Positions 43,987 to 52,136 are shown, counted from the first letter of the stretch. The stretch is 64,000 nucleotides of DNA from PWQG01 sp050486205 (GCA_050486205.1 JBJHCW010000005.1:248001-312000), one strand, 5' to 3'. Notes: a model not told the origin generated them from the letters alone. A program made the numbers and translations.

Positions 43987-45126
43987 ATGTTTCAACGCAT
44001 GATCTTGATCATTGGGATGGTACTGGGCTGCACGGTAGCCAATGCGCAGTGGGACAGCATCACCGGTGGCACACCCTTGACGGTAGGTGAGCCCGATGAG
44101 CGCTGGTTCACGGTTCGCAGTGGCAATACGGCTTTCATCGTAGACGGCGATGCAGGTATTGTGCGCGGTACGCTGCCATTGTCGCGTTTTTCACCGGCAG
44201 TACGATCACATGTTTCAGAAGGCAAAATCTATTCCTACGGCAGTTTCTACAGCCGGGACGTTTACGGTGAACGCGAGGATGTGGTGCTGATCTTCGACAT
44301 TGAGACGGCTTCACCGATCGGCGAAATACCGCTGCCACCAAAAACTGCAGGCATCGGCCACAGCGGCATGATCAATCTGATCAATGGTGCCTTCATCGGC
44401 GTGTGGAACATCACGCCTGCCAGTTCCGTCAGCATCGCTGACATTCGCAGTAATGAATTCATTGGCGAGATTGCCACGCCCGGCTGTGCTGCCGTGTATC
44501 CGGCGGCGCAAGGTTTTCTGATGCCCTGTGGTGACGGCACCGTGCTCTACATTGAAGTGGATGACAGTGGCAATGAAGTCAACCGGGCCCGTAGTGAAAA
44601 GTTTTTCGACGTCATGGAAGATCCTGTCTATGACTACGCGGTAGCAGCAGGTGAGGGCTGGATGTTCATGTCGCTTGAGGGTTACGCCTATCGGGTGCAT
44701 GTTGAAGACGGTCAGGTACTGGTGGCCGATGCCTTCAACATCAATCCTGAAAATGACGGTATACCCGATGTCAACAACGTAGTGCCTCCCAATGATGATA
44801 GTTGGCGTATAGGTGGCCGTCAGGCATTTGCCTATCACGAAGACGCACAGTTGCTGATGACCATCATGCACGCAGGTGGTGGTCAGGAAACCTTTGAAGA
44901 TGCAGGCAACGAGATCTGGTTCTTTAACATGGAAACCGGCAACCGCGGCTTTCGCTTGCGCCTGGACGATGGTGTCACAACGCGCTCAATTCAGATGACA
45001 CCTGATGCCGAACCCCTGCTGCTTGTGATGACCAACAGGGGGCTTCAGATCCGGGATGCCAGGAGTGGTGCTGAAATCCGCACCCTGAACGTGAGCGGAT
45101 CCCAGATACAACCGATGTTTCCCTGA
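43987..45126 (+). CDS. TTQ amine dehydrogenase, heavy (beta-propeller) chain
   Basis: A 379-aa periplasmic protein with a signal peptide (~1-21, VANAQ) and the seven-bladed propeller fold of the Me-amine-dh_H family. It would form the alpha subunit of an alpha2beta2 methylamine/aromatic amine dehydrogenase. Recognisable parts are GIGHSGMINL, FLMPCGDGTVLYI, the paired Cys in TPGCAAVYPAAQGFLMPCGD, and EIWFFNMETGNRGFRLRLDD. GGAG lies six bases before the ATG. It is the first gene of a six-gene operon in the order heavy-E-D-light, the same as known mau and aau clusters. Whether the enzyme uses methylamine or aromatic amines cannot be decided from this chain. Confidence 0.85.
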   Translation: MFQRMILIIGMVLGCTVANAQWDSITGGTPLTVGEPDERWFTVRSGNTAFIVDGDAGIVRGTLPLSRFSPAVRSHVSEGKIYSYGSFYSRDVYGEREDVVLIFDIETASPIGEIPLPPKTAGIGHSGMINLINGAFIGVWNITPASSVSIADIRSNEFIGEIATPGCAAVYPAAQGFLMPCGDGTVLYIEVDDSGNEVNRARSEKFFDVMEDPVYDYAVAAGEGWMFMSLEGYAYRVHVEDGQVLVADAFNINPENDGIPDVNNVVPPNDDSWRIGGRQAFAYHEDAQLLMTIMHAGGGQETFEDAGNEIWFFNMETGNRGFRLRLDDGVTTRSIQMTPDAEPLLLVMTNRGLQIRDARSGAEIRTLNVSGSQIQPMFP

Positions 45127-45143
45127 TAGAAACAGAGACGGAA

Positions 45144-45683
45144 ATGATCATGATTGACCCTTTATTGCCACTTGTTGTTTCTACCTCTCTGGCCTTGCTG
45201 TTCTTCATGGCAGCGCGTCACAAGATGTCGGATCGGCTGCGATTCCAGGCGCAGCTGGGCGCTTATTGTCTGGTGCCTGACGCCATGCTGCCAGCAACGT
45301 CGCGGACACTTCCCTGGCTGGAGATGGCCCTTGTATTCCTGCTGCTGATCCCTGCGACCCGCGCGCCAGCCGCTGCCGGGGCTGCCGCGCTGCTTGCTGT
45401 CTATGCGCTGGCGATGGCTATCAATATCCGCCGCGGGCGCCGTGAAATTGACTGTGGTTGTGGTGGTGAGCCCCAGACATTGTCTGTGGTCTTGCTGGGC
45501 AGAAACGTGGTGCTGATTGTTGGTGCATTGCTGCTGATGCTGCCAGTGAGTGAGCGGATGATCACCGCTGTTGATATTGGTGTAGTGGCGCTGCTGACGG
45601 CCACCTTTGCCATGAGTTACCTGATGACCGAACAGCTTATTCGCAATAATGCAGTGCTGACAAAATTTGAACAACAGGAGTGA
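45144..45683 (+). CDS. mauE: MauE/DoxX-type membrane protein for amine dehydrogenase maturation
   Basis: A 179-aa protein with four predicted transmembrane helices and the characteristic DCGCGGEPQ motif with Cys residues in the loop after the second helix (about residues 106-114). MauE is needed, with MauD, for folding and export-related maturation of the disulfide-rich light chain. It begins 17 bp after the heavy chain and its stop lies two bases before the mauD start. A second ATG two codons later is possible. Confidence 0.85.
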   Translation: MIMIDPLLPLVVSTSLALLFFMAARHKMSDRLRFQAQLGAYCLVPDAMLPATSRTLPWLEMALVFLLLIPATRAPAAAGAAALLAVYALAMAINIRRGRREIDCGCGGEPQTLSVVLLGRNVVLIVGALLLMLPVSERMITAVDIGVVALLTATFAMSYLMTEQLIRNNAVLTKFEQQE

Positions 45684-45685
45684 CA

Positions 45686-46294
45686 ATGATGGGTAACGGT
45701 ATTCTTGCCATGATGGTGCTGCTTGCAGTGGTGGTGCTGATTCTGGTGTTTGCAGTGTTTGCGCTGGCGCGTCAGATCGGAGTGCTGCACACACGCCTGG
45801 CGCCGGCAGGGGCTCTGATGACAACTGCAGGACCCAAACCGGGTGAAGCAGCCCCGGTGCTGTCGATACCTGATATCAAGGGCAAGCAGGTGACAATTGG
45901 CGCTGCTTCGGGTGTTGCTCAGCTGATCCTGTTTGTGTCTCCCACCTGCCCGATCTGCAAGGATCTGGTGCCGATAGCAAAAAACATGGCAAGGAGCGAA
46001 AAATTGTCTCTGGTGTTTGCCAGTGACGGCGGCGAGGCCGATCGCCATCTGGACTATATGGCCAGAATGAAAATCAACGATACACCGTATGTCGTCTCTC
46101 TTGAACTGGGTATGAAATTTGAAGTGGGCAAGTTGCCCTATGCTGTACTGATTGACGAGTCGGGTATTCTGCGGTCAAAGGGCCTGGTCAACAGTCGGGA
46201 GCATCTGGAGTCACTGGTGTATTCAATGCAGAGTGGTTATGAGTCCATACAGGACTATATGGTTCGAGAGCACGGCCTGGGAGAGCATGCATGA
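45686..46294 (+). CDS. mauD: MauD-type thioredoxin-like maturation protein
   Basis: A 202-aa protein with an N-terminal membrane anchor (~8-28) and a periplasmic thioredoxin fold (~55-170). The redox pair is Cys88 and Cys91 in SPTCPICKDL, followed by the cis-Pro segment KLPYAVLIDESG. It probably forms or isomerises the many disulfides of the light chain. The ATG was chosen because AGGAG ends five bases upstream; a GTG two codons earlier overlaps the mauE stop. Its stop overlaps the light-chain start as ATGA. Confidence 0.88.
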   Translation: MMGNGILAMMVLLAVVVLILVFAVFALARQIGVLHTRLAPAGALMTTAGPKPGEAAPVLSIPDIKGKQVTIGAASGVAQLILFVSPTCPICKDLVPIAKNMARSEKLSLVFASDGGEADRHLDYMARMKINDTPYVVSLELGMKFEVGKLPYAVLIDESGILRSKGLVNSREHLESLVYSMQSGYESIQDYMVREHGLGEHA

Positions 46295-46887
46295 TGGGTG
46301 GAAGCAGACAGCAGCTGCTGCAGCAGCTTTACAAGGACCTTGACGCACGGACTACAGGGGCAATCCGGTTTCTGGCCGGACGCACGTCGCGACGTTCGTT
46401 CCTGGGACGCTTTGGTGTGCTGATTGCGGGCATGGGTGCGCTGCCGGTGTTGCCGGTTGCCCGCGAAGCCGCAGCGCAGACCGGTGGCGCAAGTGCCAGG
46501 CCGGTTACCGGTGTTGCCGACATTCGTGAGATGGGTGACCCGCAGAGTTGTGACTACTGGCGCTACTGTGCTTTCAGTGGACAGATGTGCAGCTGTTGTG
46601 GTGGCTCTATGACCCAGTGTCCTCCCGGTTCCCAGACAGCAACAGTGGCCTGGGTGGGCTCCTGTCACAATCCTACGGATGGGCGAGACTACCTCATTTC
46701 CTATAACGACTGTTGTGGCAAAACAAGCTGTGGCAGCTGCGGTTGCTCCCGGCAGGAGGGCGATCGACCGGTCTATTTCCCGTCCAAATCCAATAATGTT
46801 CTATGGTGTTTCGGGTCAACCAGCCATGCCTACCACTGCACGCTGGCCCTGGTGATCGGACAGGGCGACAGTAATGCGCTGCGCTGA
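46291..46887 (+). CDS. TTQ amine dehydrogenase, light (catalytic) chain with Ser at an active-site Asp position
   Basis: A 198-aa precursor. A twin-arginine signal TSRRSFLGRF (Arg34, Arg35) and cleavage near residue 62 send a folded protein to the periplasm. Trp121 (TVAWVGSC) and Trp172 (VLWCFG) are 51 residues apart, like Trp57/Trp108 of methylamine dehydrogenase, and should form the TTQ cofactor. Asp140 in YNDCC equals Asp76. All 12 conserved Cys are present, plus Cys103 and Cys147, which with the 11-residue spacing after Trp172 resemble aromatic amine dehydrogenase. Position 96 (CAFSG), equal to Asp32, is Ser (codon AGT, 46576-46578). It overlaps mauD by four bases and the cytochrome gene by 14. 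Confidence 0.9.
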   Translation: MMGGSRQQLLQQLYKDLDARTTGAIRFLAGRTSRRSFLGRFGVLIAGMGALPVLPVAREAAAQTGGASARPVTGVADIREMGDPQSCDYWRYCAFSGQMCSCCGGSMTQCPPGSQTATVAWVGSCHNPTDGRDYLISYNDCCGKTSCGSCGCSRQEGDRPVYFPSKSNNVLWCFGSTSHAYHCTLALVIGQGDSNALR

Positions 46888-47344
46888 TCCGAGCAGGTTG
46901 ACCGCACTGACAAAGTCGCTGCTTTTCTGTGCTGCGGCGTTGATGATTGTATCCCGACCAGTGCTGGCGGCAGGTCCTGAGTTCAACTACCTGCTGCACT
47001 GTGGTGGTTGCCATCTTGAGGATGGTTCCGGAATGCCGCCGGGAATTCCTGACCTTCGAGTTGATATGGGGTATCTGGCAGGTTTCAATGAGGGGCGTTC
47101 CTATCTGGTGAGGGTACCGGGCATTGTTCACGCGCCGATGACCGATTCACAGATTTCTGATGTCATGAACTGGATGTTGCGCACCTATGTTGGGCATCTT
47201 GCAGATCTGGAGCCGTACACAGAAGAGGAGGTGGCCCGATATCGCCACAAGGAGTTGTTGGATCCGCTGGCCCTGCGTAAACGCCTGTTGCAGACACTTC
47301 AGCGAGAGACAGCCCAGCGGGAGACAGCCCAGCGGGAGTGGTGA
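46874..47344 (+). CDS. Small monohaem cytochrome c of the amine dehydrogenase operon
   Basis: A 156-aa exported cytochrome c. A signal peptide (~10-33) precedes one haem-binding motif CGGCH (Cys43, Cys46, His47), close to the mature N-terminus. HAPMTDSQISDVMNWML supplies the likely axial Met. The tail holds a perfect five-residue repeat (ETAQR twice). The overlap with the light-chain gene and the one-base overlap with the next gene show that it belongs to the operon. It likely takes electrons from the TTQ enzyme or from the di-haem protein towards the terminal oxidase. Confidence 0.85.
   Translation: MRCADPSRLTALTKSLLFCAAALMIVSRPVLAAGPEFNYLLHCGGCHLEDGSGMPPGIPDLRVDMGYLAGFNEGRSYLVRVPGIVHAPMTDSQISDVMNWMLRTYVGHLADLEPYTEEEVARYRHKELLDPLALRKRLLQTLQRETAQRETAQREW
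47306..47335. repeat. 15-bp perfect tandem duplication in the cytochrome c gene
   Basis: GAGACAGCCCAGCGG occurs at 47306-47320 and again at 47321-47335, followed by GAG. It stays in frame and encodes ETAQR twice, extending the cytochrome C-terminus just before its stop. Confidence 0.9.
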
Positions 47345-48504
47345 TGCGCAGAATGGCTCGGACATGTATCACGATGGTTTGCGGCAGCCTTTTTGTGTGG
47401 ATCGGCTCTGCGGCAATGCCGGAATCCGGAAGTGTGACTGATCAAGGGTTGGTAGAGCTGGGGCAGCAGCTATTTTTTGATACCAACCTGTCTGCCAGAC
47501 GAAACCAGTCCTGTGCCACCTGTCACGATCCCGCCCGTGCGTTCACTGATACACGCACGGGCGGTGTACATGGGGCCGCGTCCACGGGCTCCGATGGCTG
47601 GTCGATGGGTGATCGTAATACGCCAACTCTCGGTTACGTTGCCCATGTGCCTGCGGCACACCGGGATGCTGACGGGCAGCCTGTTGGTGGACTGTTCCGG
47701 GACGGGCGAGCAGACGATCTTGAGGCTCAGGCCAGCGAGCCGCTGTTCAATGCCGCCGAGATGGCCATGCCCGATGCCGATGCTCTGGTGCAACGTCTGG
47801 CTGAGCGGACGCACTATCAGCAGACATTCATCGATCTTTTTGGTGAGCAGGTCTGGCAATCCCCGACTGCTGTTGTCCGCGGCGTAACACGTGCTCTTAC
47901 TGCGTTTCAGCAAAGCCAGTTTCTGTCGCCTTTTGATTCACGGTACGACCGTTACCTGCGAGGGGAATACACACCAACATTGGAAGAGAGTGTGGGCATG
48001 GGGCTGTTCTTTTCCAGTGATTTCACCAATTGCAGCCACTGTCACCAGGGCAGGCATGTGCCATTTGTTGCTGGTGAAACCTTCAGCAATCATCGTTATG
48101 AGAATATTGGCGTGCCCATCAACCCCCTGCTTCGTCAGGTCAATGGTTTTGGTATGGGTCATGTGGATCGTGGTGTGGCGGCTAGTGGCTTGCCCGATGA
48201 GTGGACGGGCCGGTTCCGTGTACCAACGCTTAGGAATGTGGCAGTCACTGCGCCCTATATGCGCAATGGTGTGTTTCGGGACCTGCATACGGTGCTGGCG
48301 TTCTACAATCATTACAACGTCAGCGGTGAAGCGTCCATGACGAATCCGGAAACCGGACTTGCCTGGGGCGATCCGGAGGTCGGCGCGACAGTTGCCACCG
48401 GCATTCTGCGTGATGCCATACCACTGGATTCGCGTCAGATTGACGCCCTGGTCGCGTTTCTGCGCATGCTGACGGATCAGCGCTATGAACACCTGCTGGA
48501 CTGA
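47344..48504 (+). CDS. MauG-like di-haem cytochrome c peroxidase family protein
   Basis: A 386-aa exported protein with two haem c motifs, CATCH (Cys57-His61) and CSHCH (Cys230-His234), the layout of bacterial di-haem peroxidases and MauG. MauG completes TTQ synthesis by oxidising the precursor of the light chain at long range. Operon placement makes the same role likely here. Met306 lies in PYMRNG, a segment conserved in the family; I cannot decide by eye whether the second haem has the Tyr ligand of MauG or a Met as in peroxidases. The start is the ATG overlapping the cytochrome stop (TGATG), with GGGAG just upstream. Confidence 0.83.
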   Translation: MRRMARTCITMVCGSLFVWIGSAAMPESGSVTDQGLVELGQQLFFDTNLSARRNQSCATCHDPARAFTDTRTGGVHGAASTGSDGWSMGDRNTPTLGYVAHVPAAHRDADGQPVGGLFRDGRADDLEAQASEPLFNAAEMAMPDADALVQRLAERTHYQQTFIDLFGEQVWQSPTAVVRGVTRALTAFQQSQFLSPFDSRYDRYLRGEYTPTLEESVGMGLFFSSDFTNCSHCHQGRHVPFVAGETFSNHRYENIGVPINPLLRQVNGFGMGHVDRGVAASGLPDEWTGRFRVPTLRNVAVTAPYMRNGVFRDLHTVLAFYNHYNVSGEASMTNPETGLAWGDPEVGATVATGILRDAIPLDSRQIDALVAFLRMLTDQRYEHLLD

Positions 48505-48520
48505 TTGTGTGGGCCTGGGC

Positions 48521-49345
48521 TCAGTCGGTGCTGTGGCGGCGCAGTTGTCTGAGGCTTCTGTTCAGTGTTGCCGTTGAGACCTCGCCAAGGTGCATGTCAA
48601 TCATGTTGCCGTTGGCGTCAAAATAATAGGTACTGGGCAACGCTCTTGCATTCAGCAATTGCGTGGAGATCGATCGATGGTCCAGCAGTACGTTCTGTAA
48701 CTGCAGATCATCATCCAGCAGGTAGTCCAGCACACGCTCCTCATCCTCGCCCTGATTGACAAACACGTAGACAATGTCCTGGTCGCGCAGTTGAGCGGCC
48801 TCAAACACCGGCATTTCCCTGCGGCAGGGTGGGCACCAGGTGGCCCACAGATTCAGTACCATAGGTCGGTCGTTCAGCTCATGAAGATTGACAAAATTGC
48901 CGTCCATATCCGTGAAAGCCAGTGGTGGCAGTGGCGGCAGCTCGACCGCTTCCCGATTCATGTACAAGGCACCGTAGCCTGCACCCCATATGATGAAACC
49001 GGCCGCGACCGATAAAACCAGCGGCGTACGCAAGGCCAGACGCTTCCAGGTGGCGAGCAGCCCGGCTGTCAATGCAAGGACCACGCCGGCGGCAAAGTGG
49101 AAGCCGCCGTCCCGAATGTCGATGATGGAAACGGGATTGATCAGGTAATCGTCCAGGTATTGCAGGACAAAGATCGCCCGTGCACCCAGCAGGCCGATCA
49201 CCAACATGGCGGTCAGCACAGGCTCGACGCTGACGCCCCGGCGCCGACCCAGAAACCATCCCATCAGCAGTGCCGAGGCAAAACCGATAACAAGAAGCAG
49301 CCGGTCCGGGGGAATGGCCAGGGGGCCAAGAACGATGGTGGTCAT
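48521..49345 (-). CDS. Membrane-anchored TlpA-type thioredoxin
   Basis: A 274-aa protein. The N-terminal half has about four transmembrane segments resembling a prolipoprotein diacylglyceryl transferase-like or DsbD-like scaffold (PPDRLLLVIGFASALLMGWFLG and others). The periplasmic C-terminal domain (~125-274) is TlpA/ResA-like, with the redox motif WATWCPPCRREMP and the cis-Pro loop LPSTYYFD. It is convergent with the MauG-like gene and divergent from the serine dehydratase gene. A role in cytochrome c or light-chain disulfide handling is inferred from position and fold. The ATG at 49345 fits the membrane start; a longer frame is open upstream. Confidence 0.8.
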   Translation of the reverse strand: MTTIVLGPLAIPPDRLLLVIGFASALLMGWFLGRRRGVSVEPVLTAMLVIGLLGARAIFVLQYLDDYLINPVSIIDIRDGGFHFAAGVVLALTAGLLATWKRLALRTPLVLSVAAGFIIWGAGYGALYMNREAVELPPLPPLAFTDMDGNFVNLHELNDRPMVLNLWATWCPPCRREMPVFEAAQLRDQDIVYVFVNQGEDEERVLDYLLDDDLQLQNVLLDHRSISTQLLNARALPSTYYFDANGNMIDMHLGEVSTATLNRSLRQLRRHSTD

Positions 49346-49351
49346 GGGTAT

Positions 49352-49363
49352 GCAGTATACTGC
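49352..49363. promoter_or_regulatory. 12-bp perfect palindrome in divergent promoter region
   Basis: GCAGTATACTGC is perfectly self-complementary and lies between the divergent tlpA-type and serine dehydratase genes, seven bases from the former start. It may be an operator; no regulator is recognised nearby. Confidence 0.35.
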
Positions 49364-49392
49364 AATCACTGGATGCATTGAATGGTGACTCC

Positions 49393-50904
49393 ATGAACGG
49401 CGGCAAACAGCATGAACCGTACGACGCACAGGATAGGGCCGGTCAGTCCGAGAGACTTTCTGTTCTGCATATGTTCAAGATTGGTGTCGGGCCCAGCAGT
49501 TCACACACATTGGGTCCCTGGAAGGCAGCGGCGCAGTTCATAAGTGAACTGGCGGGGCCGGTGGCTGATATCGAAAGTGTTCGAGTTACCCTTTATGGCT
49601 CGCTGGCAAAGACTGGCGTGGGCCATGGTACGGACGTGGCGGTGATACTGGGCATGATGGGAGAAGATCCGGTCAGCTTTGACGTGGATGCCATTCCGGC
49701 CACAGTGCGTGGTGTGCGCGACGCAAGGCGAATCAGGTTGGGCGGGGCTCACGACATTGCATTCGATCCGGCTGCAGATATTGTGTTTCAACGCGACCAG
49801 GTGCTGCCGTATCACCCGAACGGTATGCGTTTCAAGGCAACAATGATCGGTGGTGAGACACGCGAGTGGACGTGTTATTCGATCGGCGGTGGATTTGTCG
49901 TGAGCGAGCCAGGGTCCGGGCCGGGTTCGGGACAAAAACGCGAGGACCCGAGTGAATCAGCAGCCAACAGTCCATCGGTAGCACTGCCCTATCCTGTTGA
50001 TTCAGCAGCTGATCTGGCCTACTGGTGTCGTCATGCCGGACTGGATATTTCCGGTGTGGTTGCCGAGAACGAACGGGCCTGGCGTCGTGACGAGCAGACC
50101 CGAAGCGCGGTTGACCGGATCTGGGCTGTGATGCAGGCGTGCGTTTTTCGAGGTTGCCATACCGAGGGTGTGTTGCCCGGTGGTCTGAACGTCAAGCGCA
50201 GGGCGGCCCGGTTGCAACGAAAACTGTCGTCAAAGTCCGATACCGTCGACTGGGAACAGTGGCGATGCCTGATCAGGGAAGGTGGTTCGGACTTTGCCTA
50301 TATCCTGGACTGGGTCAGCTGTTTTGCGCTGGCGGTAAACGAAGAGAACGCTGCCTTTGGCCGCGTGGTCACCGCGCCAACCAACGGGGCTGCCGGTGTC
50401 ATTCCAGCGGTACTGCATTATCTGGTGATTTTCCGGTGTGACCATGATCCGGCGATGGTGCGACGGTTCCTGTACACGGCCTCGGAGATCGGTTGTATTT
50501 TCAAGAAGCGTGCGACAATCTCGGCTGCCCTGGGGGGCTGCCAGGCGGAAATCGGGGTTTCCTCGGCCATGGCGGCAGCGGCGCTGACTGAATGCCTCGC
50601 GGGCACACCGGATCAGTGCCTGATGGCTGCGGAGATTGCCATGGAACATCATCTGGGCATGACCTGTGATCCGGTGGGTGGACTGGTTCAGGTGCCCTGT
50701 ATCGAACGCAATACCATGGGGGCAATCAAGGCCATTACCGCCGCTCAGCTTGCCCTGCAAAGCGACCCCGACAATGCCACTGTGTCTCTGGATGCAGTGG
50801 TGAAAACCATGTGGGAGACGGCCAGGGACATGGATAACCGCTACAAGGAGACTTCCGATGGTGGACTGGCGGTCAACATAGCAATCAACGTCAGTGAATG
50901 CTGA
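49393..50904 (+). CDS. sdaA: L-serine dehydratase (single-chain, iron-sulfur)
   Basis: Deaminates L-serine to pyruvate and ammonia with a 4Fe-4S cluster. The product is 503 aa; most single-chain enzymes are near 455. The N-terminal beta domain has FKIGVGPSSSHTLGPW, and the alpha domain contains APTNGAAGVIPAV, EIGCIFKKRATIS and GMTCDPVGGLVQVPCIERN with cluster cysteines. The extra length is a low-complexity insert around residues 173-200 (GSGPGSGQ, DPSESAANS) between the two domains. The ATG at 49393 was preferred to a TTG five codons earlier. Confidence 0.93.
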   Translation: MNGGKQHEPYDAQDRAGQSERLSVLHMFKIGVGPSSSHTLGPWKAAAQFISELAGPVADIESVRVTLYGSLAKTGVGHGTDVAVILGMMGEDPVSFDVDAIPATVRGVRDARRIRLGGAHDIAFDPAADIVFQRDQVLPYHPNGMRFKATMIGGETREWTCYSIGGGFVVSEPGSGPGSGQKREDPSESAANSPSVALPYPVDSAADLAYWCRHAGLDISGVVAENERAWRRDEQTRSAVDRIWAVMQACVFRGCHTEGVLPGGLNVKRRAARLQRKLSSKSDTVDWEQWRCLIREGGSDFAYILDWVSCFALAVNEENAAFGRVVTAPTNGAAGVIPAVLHYLVIFRCDHDPAMVRRFLYTASEIGCIFKKRATISAALGGCQAEIGVSSAMAAAALTECLAGTPDQCLMAAEIAMEHHLGMTCDPVGGLVQVPCIERNTMGAIKAITAAQLALQSDPDNATVSLDAVVKTMWETARDMDNRYKETSDGGLAVNIAINVSEC

Positions 50905-50910
50905 GCGCCG

Positions 50911-51750
50911 TCACCGCAGCCGTCCGCTGCGTATCAGGCCCCGGTACCATCGATGGCCGATCCACGCTGATGCCAGCAGATAGGGCACGGCGCCGGCCAC
51001 CCACATGATCAGGCCTGCCAGTTGTTGATCCTGCAGGCTGCGAGCCTCTCCGTAAAGCGGGCTGCCGGCAAAGGTCAGCAGTGCGCCCAGAAAACCCGTA
51101 TGCATGAGTGTGAACAACAGGGCCATCAGCGCCCATGGCAGGCGGCGTCGGCTGCCGGTGAAAATGGCTGACCACAACAGACAGGCGGTGGCCAGGAAGC
51201 AGGCATGCTCGACCGTGTGCCACCAGGGGTTGTCTACCGCCAGCATGTAGAAATAGGGCATGTGCCAGAGCCAGATCATGAAACCGTGCAGATATGCCAC
51301 TGCCATGGGTCTGTCTGCCGTGCGCAGGAACGGTTTCCACAGCCAGGGCCAGGTTGATGTCGCAAACCGCCCGCCGCCGGACCGGATGGCGGCCAGCGGA
51401 CGGGCCAGAACCCAGAGTGGTGCGATGACAACAATCAACAGCATATGTTGGCTCATATGTGCGGCCGTGCTGGTTTTTGCCCAGTCATCCAGTGGCCCCA
51501 ACACCGTTACAACGCATAACACCAGGCTGCCGTGGAAAAGCAGCCTGTTTTGCCAGCGCGGTTGTACTCTGCGGGATCCGCGCCAGTAGAGATACCACAA
51601 CAATCCCAGTAACGCCGCGCTGAGCATGCCGGCGACCCGTTCCTCCACCGGCCCGGTCAGGGGATTGTGAGCGAGTGCCGGGCTGCCGGGCAGCAGCAAG
51701 GCCATGCAAAACGGCATCTGTCTGGCAACAGTAAACGGGTTCAGAGACAC
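50911..51750 (-). CDS. Cytochrome c oxidase assembly protein, caa3 CtaG family
   Basis: A 279-aa polytopic protein with about seven transmembrane helices. Conserved histidine-containing segments include TAAHMSQHMLLIVVIAPLWV, YLHGFMIWLWHMPYFY and WHTVEHACFL, typical of the caa3_CtaG family (PF09678), which helps insert copper into the oxidase. The stop is six bp from the serine dehydratase stop. It is last in the oxidase operon and overlaps the preceding small membrane gene by 10 bp. Confidence 0.87.
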   Translation of the reverse strand: MSLNPFTVARQMPFCMALLLPGSPALAHNPLTGPVEERVAGMLSAALLGLLWYLYWRGSRRVQPRWQNRLLFHGSLVLCVVTVLGPLDDWAKTSTAAHMSQHMLLIVVIAPLWVLARPLAAIRSGGGRFATSTWPWLWKPFLRTADRPMAVAYLHGFMIWLWHMPYFYMLAVDNPWWHTVEHACFLATACLLWSAIFTGSRRRLPWALMALLFTLMHTGFLGALLTFAGSPLYGEARSLQDQQLAGLIMWVAGAVPYLLASAWIGHRWYRGLIRSGRLR

Positions 51751-52136
51751 GGCGGCAGGGCGAGCGCGGGCAGGCCAATCGCCAGTGTGGCGACAGCTGC
51801 CAGCAGGTGGCAGGCGGCTGCGACCCGGGTGATGAACCGATGACTGGCGGCCGGGCCGGAACCGGCACTGTCTGCCTGCGATGTGTTTTCACCCATATCT
51901 TTGCCGGGCGCTTGCAATGAAGCTCTCCAGCATCGCAGGGAGAGAACACAAAGCAATGCTGTAGTCACCACGGTAAGCAGCAGCAGGGAGGCATTCAGCC
52001 AGTTGTAGGCCCCCAGGTCAGCATCCGGTGGTGCCACGGCGCAAGCGATCGAAAGGCCGCCGTACAATAGAACGAACCAGATGGCCCATATTGTCAGGCC
52101 CAGCACAGTCTGTGCTACGTGACCCGGTGACCACAT
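51741..52136 (-). CDS. Small membrane protein of the cytochrome oxidase operon
   Basis: A 131-aa protein with three hydrophobic stretches (~9-32, ~45-68, ~102-126). It matches no family I can name with certainty, but small proteins beginning with the same GLTIWAIWFVLLYGG-like helix accompany fused oxidase subunit I/III genes. It shares one base with the oxidase gene stop and overlaps ctaG. It probably takes part in oxidase assembly or is an accessory subunit. A charged cytosolic or periplasmic loop lies near residues 70-98. Confidence 0.7.
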   Translation of the reverse strand: MWSPGHVAQTVLGLTIWAIWFVLLYGGLSIACAVAPPDADLGAYNWLNASLLLLTVVTTALLCVLSLRCWRASLQAPGKDMGENTSQADSAGSGPAASHRFITRVAAACHLLAAVATLAIGLPALALPPCL

